A stretch of DNA of 10,030 nucleotides, taken from positions 1 through 10,030 of the forward strand of contig JAEZDP010000220.1 of NCBI GenBank assembly GCA_023418055.1. Direction: 5' to 3'. Origin of the DNA: Acidobacteriota bacterium (GTDB lineage Bacteria; Acidobacteriota; Vicinamibacteria; Vicinamibacterales; Vicinamibacteraceae). The first letter of the stretch is position 1. Each line of letters opens with the position of its first letter. Positions 1 through 5,401 of this stretch are shown in pieces. The translations under genes were made by a program, and so were the position numbers. The notes beneath the pieces are model-generated. The model searched no databases. It was not told the origin of the DNA and saw only the letters and a list, made by a program, of their open reading frames with translations.

Positions 1-48
1 GTGCTGCCCGGCAAAGCCCGCAGCTCCCGTGACCAGGCGTCGAGGCAT
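1..48 (-). CDS. NAD(P)-dependent epimerase/dehydratase (SDR family), N-terminal 16 codons only
   Basis: Only the first 16 codons are inside the window. They start with ATG at 48 and read MPRRLVTGAAGFAGQH. The VTGAAGFAG stretch is the glycine-rich dinucleotide-binding loop (GxxGxxG, Gly8, Gly11, Gly14) that opens extended short-chain dehydrogenases such as nucleotide-sugar 4,6-dehydratases, 4-epimerases and GDP-4-keto-6-deoxymannose reductases; which of these cannot be told from 16 residues. The start is 7 bases after the lptD stop. A GAGGG Shine-Dalgarno-like site (57-53) overlaps that stop, so the gene is almost certainly co-translated with lptD. An enzyme making activated sugars would fit an envelope-polysaccharide context, but that is inference. 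Confidence 0.7.
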   Translation of the reverse strand, partial: MPRRLVTGAAGFAGQH

Positions 49-55
49 CAGGCCC

Positions 56-2356
56 TCAGAAGGGACGGGCGCCGCCGAAGCCGCCGGCCCCTCCGGTGTT
101 GCCGCCGAAGGCCCCGAGGAAGTTCGAGAAGGTGCCGAGCCCCGCCAGCGTGAAGCCGATGTTGAAACGGCGGTCCTGCGGCACGGCAAACGAGGCGAAC
201 TGAGGAAAGTTGTACTGCTGGTACTCGATGACGATGCCGCAGCACTGCGCGTTGTAGTAGCCGACAATGCGCTGGTCGAGCATGGTCTCGCGCCCGATGT
301 CGTAGTAGAACGCGTAGGTGCTCCCGAACCTGTTGCCCTTCGTCCGCACGGTCGTGCTGGCGTTGAAGAACTTGTCGGGCCTGTCGGGAAACGCCGAGAA
401 CTTGCGCTGGCTCCAGCCCCCCGACACCGACAGCACGTCGCTCAAGGCATAGTTGCCGTTGAGCCGGATGCTCTGGAACTCCTTGATGTCGTTGTCGTAG
501 TCGAGCCTGGCACTCACCGACGTGGCTTCGGAAGGCGAGAAGTTGGCGCCGACGGCGATCGGTGAGAAGTTGCTCGGCGCCCGCCCGAAGAAGTTGAGGG
601 GGAACTGCGCGAAATCGAGCTGGCTGGCGCGCGGATCGGTGTAGTAGCTCTGCGTCACGCTCACCGTCAGGAAGTCGCGGTTGCGCGCGGTCGAGGCGCC
701 CGCCCGGCGCTTCGCCGTGAAGCGGTTGACCAGTCCGTAAGAGAGGCGCGTGGTGCCGCCGTAGGTGAAGTCGTAGCCCTCGAGCTTCACGATGCGGTCG
801 TAGTTGTCGAAGAAGGTCAGCCGCTGCACCGTGAACGTGGGTTCGATGGTGTGCTTGTACTTCTCGGCATAGCCGTTGTTCGGCGTGTCCCACACGCGGC
901 TGAACTTGGGGCCGACGATGTCGGTGCGGAGGTCCCAGTAGCGGCGCGTGACGGCCTCTTCGGCCTGGACGTCGCGGTTGTCGGCGTCCTTGATGTAGCT
1001 CTCGGAGTAGTACGTCGTGTGGTAGGCCACCGACGAGTTGAACGTCAGGAACGGCCATCGGTTGAAAGGCACGCGAATCGAGGGCGTCATGTCGACGCGG
1101 GTGAGCCCCTGGTCGGAGATGACGTTCGGTGCAGTGTCGACGCGCGCCAGGCGCACGGCCTCCACGCCGAGCCCGGCATAGATTGGCGTGCCGCCGAGCT
1201 GCGTCTGCGCGAAGCTGTAGGTGAGGCGCGGCGTGCCTCCGGTGACGTTCGACGACTCCTCGGTCCAGAACATCTCCGTGCGGTCGTAGTTCACACTGGC
1301 GCTGTGCCGGCCCCACGCACCGCCGAGGCTGCCGCGCACGGTGCGGGTACGCGACGACCAGTCGTAGGGGTTCTGATTGAACGTCGCGCGTGTCGTGATG
1401 CTCGAGAAGTAGTCGACGTTGCCGCGGGCGCGCAGGTTGAGCGGCAGCGACTGCACGGCGTTGGCGCGGATCTCGTAGTTGCGCTGCGCGGGCGTGCTCA
1501 CGACGCCGCTGCCGGTGGTGTAGGCGGCTTCTTTCTCGTTCAGGAAGTAGGTGCTGACCGTGCCCTGCGAGCCCGGCCCGGCCACATACCGGTACTCGGC
1601 GCCCGTGCCCTGGCCGCGCTTGGTGAACCAGTCGTGCATCAGCGACAGGTCCTGGCTGCGGTTGATGGCCCAGAAGAAGGCGTTGCTGATGCTCTGGCCG
1701 CGGATGATCGACGAGCCGTAGGTGGGCAGCAGGAAGCCCGTGGCGCGGTCGTCGCTCTGGATGGGGTAGTACATGGCCGGGAGGTAGAAGACCGGCACGC
1801 CCTTCACCTTCAGCACGGTGTTGGTCAGCAGGGCATATTTGTCGAGGTGCACCGTCGTGGTGCTCGAGACCAGCTCCCAGCGGGGCGTCGGCTGCACGCA
1901 GCTGGTGAAGCCGCCACGCGTGATCTTGTACTTGCGGGGGCCGATCTTCTCGATGGTCTCGCCGTAGAACAGCGCATCGGGCTCCTGCGTGCCGAAGAAA
2001 CTCTTGTCGGCCTTCTCGCCGAGCGAAGCCGAGCCCGACGCGTTGAAGAACGTGCCGGTCTTGGTGCCCAGGTCGAACTCGAGCCGGTCGGCTGCCACAC
2101 GGCTCTCGGGCGCGGAGTACACCACGTTGCCCGTGGCGATCATCTTGCGCGTGTCGTGGTAGTAGTCCACCACGTCGGCGTAGAACTTCTGGGTGCCCTG
2201 CTCGAGTTCCACCTGACCTTCGAGGTGGTAGTGGTCGCCTCGCACCTCGATGCGCGACTGCTTGGCCAGCCTGAAACCGGGCACCTGCTGTGCAGCAGCA
2301 GACCCTGCCGCCGCGACGCACAGCACGGCGAGGATGAGGGCGACACGACGGATCAT
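56..2356 (-). CDS. lptD: LPS-assembly outer-membrane protein LptD (OstA/Imp)
   Basis: LptD is the outer-membrane beta-barrel that inserts lipopolysaccharide into the outer leaflet, with LptE as plug. The product is 766 aa, close to the usual size. Residues 1-22 are a Sec signal peptide (RR, then a hydrophobic run, cleavage after SAAA before QQ). Residues about 35-110 form the OstA/LptA-like beta-jellyroll, followed by the barrel region typical of LptD (GVPVFYLPAMYYPIQ, DDRATGFLLPTYGSS). Cysteines after the signal peptide are Cys153 (in FTSC) and the adjacent pair Cys705-Cys706 (in QCCGI), matching E. coli Cys173 and Cys724/725; no equivalent of Cys31 is visible. The protein ends in a Gly-rich tail (GGNTGGAGGFGG) and a terminal Phe. 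I chose ATG 2356, not the ATG 96 bases upstream, because it puts the signal peptide at the N-terminus; the upstream codons would also overlap folC. It lies 52 bases after folC and 7 bases before the SDR gene. Confidence 0.95.
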   Translation of the reverse strand: MIRRVALILAVLCVAAAGSAAAQQVPGFRLAKQSRIEVRGDHYHLEGQVELEQGTQKFYADVVDYYHDTRKMIATGNVVYSAPESRVAADRLEFDLGTKTGTFFNASGSASLGEKADKSFFGTQEPDALFYGETIEKIGPRKYKITRGGFTSCVQPTPRWELVSSTTTVHLDKYALLTNTVLKVKGVPVFYLPAMYYPIQSDDRATGFLLPTYGSSIIRGQSISNAFFWAINRSQDLSLMHDWFTKRGQGTGAEYRYVAGPGSQGTVSTYFLNEKEAAYTTGSGVVSTPAQRNYEIRANAVQSLPLNLRARGNVDYFSSITTRATFNQNPYDWSSRTRTVRGSLGGAWGRHSASVNYDRTEMFWTEESSNVTGGTPRLTYSFAQTQLGGTPIYAGLGVEAVRLARVDTAPNVISDQGLTRVDMTPSIRVPFNRWPFLTFNSSVAYHTTYYSESYIKDADNRDVQAEEAVTRRYWDLRTDIVGPKFSRVWDTPNNGYAEKYKHTIEPTFTVQRLTFFDNYDRIVKLEGYDFTYGGTTRLSYGLVNRFTAKRRAGASTARNRDFLTVSVTQSYYTDPRASQLDFAQFPLNFFGRAPSNFSPIAVGANFSPSEATSVSARLDYDNDIKEFQSIRLNGNYALSDVLSVSGGWSQRKFSAFPDRPDKFFNASTTVRTKGNRFGSTYAFYYDIGRETMLDQRIVGYYNAQCCGIVIEYQQYNFPQFASFAVPQDRRFNIGFTLAGLGTFSNFLGAFGGNTGGAGGFGGARPF

Positions 2357-2408
2357 GGGCAGTTGAGCTTCGGTCGTCGGGCAGGCACCGGCGGGCGCCC
2401 GAAGAATA

Positions 2409-3707
2409 TCACGGGGCTTCGGGCGTTTCGCGCAGATGCGCGAGCACGGCACCAGCCAGAAACAACGACCCCGCTACGACGACCGGCGCGTCGCTGCGGT
2501 CGGCCCGTCGCAGCGCCTCGGCCGGTGTGTCGGCCACCTGCACGGGCAGCGCCGGGGCGAGGCGACGTACCGCCGCGGCGAGTGGCTCGGCCTCGAGCCC
2601 GCGTGGCGGATGGACCGTCGTGGCGACGACGGCGCCGGCCACACCGAGCACGGCCGGCAGCATGGCCTCGAGGTCCTTGTCGCGCATCAGCGCCAGCACG
2701 AGCGTGCACGGCGCGAGGCCCGCTTCCTGCAACCACAGCGCGAGCGCGTGAGCCCCCGCGGGGTTGTGCGCGCCGTCGATGACGAGGGGCGGACGTCCCT
2801 GCCGCTCGACCACCTGCAGCCGCGCGGGCCACCAGGCGTCGCGCAGTCCCGCTTCGATGGCGCGTGCCGGCACGGGCATCAGCTGCGCATCGAGCGTCTC
2901 GAGCAGGCGCACCGCGACGGCCGCGTTGTCTGCCTGGTGCCGTCCGTTGAGCGCGAGCGGCAGTGGCCCGTAGCGTCGACGGCTCGTCTCGAGCGTCACC
3001 CATGTGCGGGAGCCTCGCAGTTCCACCGTCGAGGATGTGTCGTCGACAACGTCGATGAGCGTCGCCTGGCGGGCCTGCGCCTCGCGACGCACGACATCGG
3101 CGGCTTCCGGCTGGCGGACGCCCGACACGACATGGGCGCCGGGTGCTATGACGCCGGCCTTCTCGAAGGCGATGGCCGACAGCGTGTCGCCGAGATGGGC
3201 CGTGTGGTCGAGCGCGATCGACGTGATGGCCGCAAAGGGCGCCTGCGCGACGTTGGTGGCATCGAAGCGGCCTCCCATGCCCACTTCGAGCACGGCCACG
3301 TCGAGACCGGCGTTCTGGAAGAGCACGAAGGCCGCGACCGTGGCCACCTCGAAGTACGTGGCCGGGCCGGGCAGCAGGCCGTCGCGCGTCAGCGCCTCGT
3401 CGGTGTCGAGCACCAGATCGAGGGCCTGCGCGAGAGAGCCAGCCGACACGCTCTCTTCGGCAATGCGGTACCGCTCGGTGAGGTCGACGAGGTGCGGAGA
3501 GGTGTAGAGCCCCACGCGATGGCCGGCGGCGTGCAGGGCGCGCGACGTGAAGGCGGCGACGGATCCCTTGCCGTTGGTGCCGGCAATGATCACCGTCGGG
3601 CAGGCGCGCTCGGGGTGGTCGAGAGCTGCCGTGAGCACGCGGACGTTGTCGAGGCCGAGCTTGATGCCGAAGAACTCGCGCCGCGCCAGCCGTTCGAAAG
3701 CGGTCAC
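2409..3707 (-). CDS. folC: Bifunctional dihydrofolate synthase / folylpolyglutamate synthase
   Basis: Cytoplasmic Mur-ligase-family enzyme that adds glutamate to dihydropteroate and then to reduced folates using ATP. The product is 432 aa, normal for FolC. Visible motifs are the ATP P-loop GTNGKGS (43-49), SPHL (70-73), TYFE (117-120), EVGMGGRFDATN (141-152, ligase signature), LDHTAHLGDT (166-175), EKAGVI (182-187), NGRHQADNA (254-262) and DGAHNP (311-316). The start is a GTG at 3707 that overlaps the accD TGA as GTGA, a 4-base overlap implying translational coupling; no Shine-Dalgarno is seen ahead of it. A longer open frame extends upstream, but those codons lie inside accD and are not conserved FolC sequence. 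The accD-folC pairing is widespread in bacteria. Confidence 0.95.
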   Translation of the reverse strand: MTAFERLARREFFGIKLGLDNVRVLTAALDHPERACPTVIIAGTNGKGSVAAFTSRALHAAGHRVGLYTSPHLVDLTERYRIAEESVSAGSLAQALDLVLDTDEALTRDGLLPGPATYFEVATVAAFVLFQNAGLDVAVLEVGMGGRFDATNVAQAPFAAITSIALDHTAHLGDTLSAIAFEKAGVIAPGAHVVSGVRQPEAADVVRREAQARQATLIDVVDDTSSTVELRGSRTWVTLETSRRRYGPLPLALNGRHQADNAAVAVRLLETLDAQLMPVPARAIEAGLRDAWWPARLQVVERQGRPPLVIDGAHNPAGAHALALWLQEAGLAPCTLVLALMRDKDLEAMLPAVLGVAGAVVATTVHPPRGLEAEPLAAAVRRLAPALPVQVADTPAEALRRADRSDAPVVVAGSLFLAGAVLAHLRETPEAP

Positions 3708-4549
3708 TGCGGGGTGTGCATGAACCGCAAGGCGCCGGCGATGCTCTTCTTCATCGAGCGGCGGTCGACGATGAAGTCGACCATGCCGTGTTCGACGAGG
3801 AATTCTGCCCGCTGGAACCCTTCGGGCAGCTTCTGACGAATCGTCTGCTCGATGACGCGCGGGCCGGCGAACCCGATGAGCGCATGCGGCTCGGCGATGT
3901 TGAGATCGCCGAGCATGGCGAAGCTCGCGGTCACGCCGCCCGTCGTCGGGTCGGTGAGCACCGAGATGTAGGGCAGCCCCGCCCGGCCGAGGCGCGACAG
4001 CGCGGCGCTCACCTTGGCCATCTGCATCAGCGAGAAGGTGCCCTCCATCATCCGGGCGCCACCCGAACACGACACGATCACCACTGGCCGCCGATGCCTT
4101 ACGGCGCGTTCGATGGCACGCGTGATCTTCTCGCCGACCACCACGCCCATGCTGCCGCCGATGAAGCGGTATTCCATGGCGGCAATCTCGGTGGCGATGC
4201 CCTCGATCTCCCCGGTTCCGCAGACCACGGCGTCCTTCATCCCGCTGCTTGACTGCGCCGCACGCAACCGCTGCGAGTACGGCTTGGTGTCGATGAAGGC
4301 CAGGGGATCTGTGGACGACAACTCACGATCGTGTTCCTCCCACGGCCCGTCGAAGAGCATGCGCAGGCGGTCGAGGGCGCCGAGCCGGAAGTGGTGGTCG
4401 CACTTGGGGCACACCTGGAGGTTGGCTTCGAGGTCCTTGTTGTAGAGGGCCTGCGAACAGCCCGGGCACTTCACCCACAACCCTTCGGGGATGCGGCTGC
4501 CGGTGTCGGAGGGCGTGATGGGCTTGGGGACGCGCTTGAACCAGGCCAT
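3704..4549 (-). CDS. accD: Acetyl-CoA carboxylase carboxyltransferase subunit beta
   Basis: Beta subunit of the carboxyltransferase half of acetyl-CoA carboxylase; with AccA it moves the carboxyl group from biotin-BCCP to acetyl-CoA, making malonyl-CoA, the committed step of fatty-acid synthesis in the cytoplasm. The product is 281 aa. An N-terminal Cys4 zinc ribbon is complete (Cys28, Cys31, Cys47, Cys50). The crotonase-like carboxyltransferase core follows, with GGSMGVVVGEK (131-141), SGGARMMEG (162-170) and DPTTGGVTASFAMLGD (200-215). The MAWFKR start agrees with the family's usual N-terminus, so ATG 4549 is firm. Unusually, the bases just before it on the coding strand are pyrimidine-rich (CTCCTCCT, then ATG) and belong to an 8-bp repeat array, with no Shine-Dalgarno. 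The gene heads the accD-folC-lptD-SDR run; AccA is not in the window. Confidence 0.97.
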   Translation of the reverse strand: MAWFKRVPKPITPSDTGSRIPEGLWVKCPGCSQALYNKDLEANLQVCPKCDHHFRLGALDRLRMLFDGPWEEHDRELSSTDPLAFIDTKPYSQRLRAAQSSSGMKDAVVCGTGEIEGIATEIAAMEYRFIGGSMGVVVGEKITRAIERAVRHRRPVVIVSCSGGARMMEGTFSLMQMAKVSAALSRLGRAGLPYISVLTDPTTGGVTASFAMLGDLNIAEPHALIGFAGPRVIEQTIRQKLPEGFQRAEFLVEHGMVDFIVDRRSMKKSIAGALRFMHTPQ

Positions 4550-4551
4550 AG

Positions 4552-4615
4552 GAGGAGTGGAGGAGTGAAGGAACGAAGGAGCTAAGGAACGAAGGAACGA
4601 AGGAGCGAAGGAGCG
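4552..4615. repeat. Array of eight 8-bp units in the accD leader
   Basis: Read on plus, eight consecutive octamers run without a break: GAGGAGTG twice, then AAGGAACG, AAGGAGCT, AAGGAACG, AAGGAACG, AAGGAGCG, AAGGAGCG (consensus RAGGARYG). The array ends 2 bp before the accD start codon. On the accD mRNA it reads CRYTCCTY repeats, so the leader carries CUCCU, the sequence of the 16S rRNA anti-Shine-Dalgarno itself, rather than its complement. Units differ from one another mainly by transitions, suggesting an older expansion that is decaying. Effect on translation is not known. Confidence 0.9.
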
Positions 4616-4668
4616 TCCGGCACCACGTTCGCCGAGCCGGTGCGCTGTATGGTGTCGTCGTCGACGAC

Positions 4669-4698
4669 AGGATACGGCAACCGCGTCGGTGTTGTCAG
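4669..4698 (-). promoter_or_regulatory. Possible promoter of the accD operon
   Basis: On the minus strand CTGACA (4698-4693, 5/6 to the -35 consensus) is followed after 18 bases by TATCCT (4674-4669, 4/6 to the -10). Initiation would fall about 110 bases before accD, near a perfect 12-bp palindrome GTCGTCGACGAC (4657-4668) and ahead of the octamer array. The -35 overlaps the stop codon of the upstream kinase gene. This is pattern matching only; the operon could instead be read through from the kinase gene. Confidence 0.3.
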
Positions 4699-5333
4699 GC
4701 CCGGCGGGGCACGTAGTACTGCGTGCCGGGCTGCTTGTGCTCGATCTGCTTCATGAGGTCGTCGACGTCTTCGTCGTTCCAGTCGAGGTCCAGATGGGAG
4801 GTCTCGACCACCAGCAGGGGCGCCGCTGTGTAGTGGAAGAAGAAGTGGTTGAACGCGTCGTTGAGTTCGCCGAGGTCGGTGGCCGCCCCCTGGCGTGCGT
4901 CAGGGTCGCGCCGGCCACGCTCCCTGGCGCGCTTCCGCAGACGCTCGGTCGGCGCCTGCAGATAGAGGACCAGGTCGGGGGAGGGCAGCGTACCCGCCAG
5001 CAGATCGTAGAGACGCTGGTAGATGAACAGCTCGTTGTCGTCGAGGTGGAGGTACGCGAAGATCTTGTCCTTGTCGAACAGGTAGTCGCAGAGGGTGACC
5101 TGGGTGAAGAGGTCGGCCTGCTTCAGCGCTTCCTGCTGGCGATGGCGCGAGAGCAGGTGGAAGAGCTGAGCCTGGAAGGCGGCACCCGCACGTCGGGCGG
5201 CCTGGTCGGCATGGAACGGGTTCTCGGCCTCGTCGAGGACGAGGTGGGCGTCGAGGCGGGCGCTGAGCCGCTCGGCGAGGACGGCCTTGCCAAGCCCGGG
5301 CGGGCCTTCGATGGCCAGGTAACGGACGTCCAA
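4695..5333 (-). CDS. Deoxynucleoside kinase (dNK/dCK-dGK family)
   Basis: Cytoplasmic salvage enzyme that would transfer ATP gamma-phosphate to a deoxynucleoside, most likely deoxyadenosine or deoxyguanosine; specificity cannot be read from sequence. From the TTG start the product is 212 aa, normal for the family. Motifs are the P-loop GPPGLGKA (10-17), EAENPF (35-40), FQAQLFHLLSRHRQQ (53-67), CDYLFDKDKIFA (82-93), PDLVLYLQAP (119-128), an Arg-rich lid (131-142) and PLLVVETSHLDL near the C-terminus. Walker A normally has Ser/Thr after GK; here it is Ala17 (codon GCC), which would remove the Mg-ATP hydroxyl ligand. I chose TTG 5333 because family members begin a few residues before the first strand (RYLAIEG) and because a promoter-like sequence occupies the codons upstream; an in-frame ATG at 5384 would add 17 residues and is the alternative. 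It lies 145 bases upstream of accD and is divergent from the HEAT gene. Confidence 0.85.
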   Translation of the reverse strand: MDVRYLAIEGPPGLGKAVLAERLSARLDAHLVLDEAENPFHADQAARRAGAAFQAQLFHLLSRHRQQEALKQADLFTQVTLCDYLFDKDKIFAYLHLDDNELFIYQRLYDLLAGTLPSPDLVLYLQAPTERLRKRARERGRRDPDARQGAATDLGELNDAFNHFFFHYTAAPLLVVETSHLDLDWNDEDVDDLMKQIEHKQPGTQYYVPRRA

Positions 5334-5343
5334 GATGGCGCGC

Positions 5344-5373
5344 AGTATAGCCGTCTGCTCAGCAGGCCGGCAA
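5344..5373 (-). promoter_or_regulatory. Promoter candidate for the deoxynucleoside kinase gene
   Basis: On minus, TTGCCG (5373-5368) is followed after 18 bases by TATACT (5349-5344, 5/6 to the -10 consensus), 10 bases ahead of the TTG at 5333. Transcription would begin only a few bases before the start codon, so the mRNA would be nearly leaderless, in line with the missing Shine-Dalgarno. If this promoter is right, the upstream ATG at 5384 cannot be the start on this transcript. Confidence 0.5.
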
Positions 5374-5382
5374 GGTGCCCGC

Positions 5383-5401
5383 ATGCTAGCATTCGCGATT
5401 G
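5383..5401 (+). promoter_or_regulatory. Palindrome and weak -10 before the HEAT-cyclophilin gene
   Basis: ATGCTAGCAT (5383-5392) is a perfect 10-bp palindrome and contains TAGCAT (5387-5392), a 4/6 match to a -10 element, 9 bases before ATG 5402. No Shine-Dalgarno precedes that ATG, so a leaderless transcript is possible. A second small inverted repeat, CTGCT-C-AGCAG, is at 5355-5365. Either could be an operator in this 68-bp divergent region; nothing names the regulator. Confidence 0.3.

Noticed and set aside
48..2321. Long minus-strand frame alongside lptD (757 codons)
   Set aside because: It is a shifted frame of lptD with Arg/His/Pro-rich composition and no family motif; the lptD frame carries the signal peptide and conserved segments.
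851..3836. Long plus-strand frames antisense to lptD and folC (643 and 466 codons)
   Set aside because: G+C-rich coding DNA commonly leaves antisense frames open; they have no ribosome binding sites or recognisable motifs and lie opposite well-supported genes.
4552..4615. CRISPR or mobile-element origin for the accD leader repeats
   Set aside because: Units are 8 bp with no spacers, there are no flanking target duplications or terminal inverted repeats, and no cas or transposase gene is present.
4657..4668. Palindrome GTCGTCGACGAC as an intrinsic terminator of the kinase gene
   Set aside because: It has no loop-and-stem geometry with a U-tract; it may be a chance GTC/GAC palindrome or an operator, but nothing supports termination.
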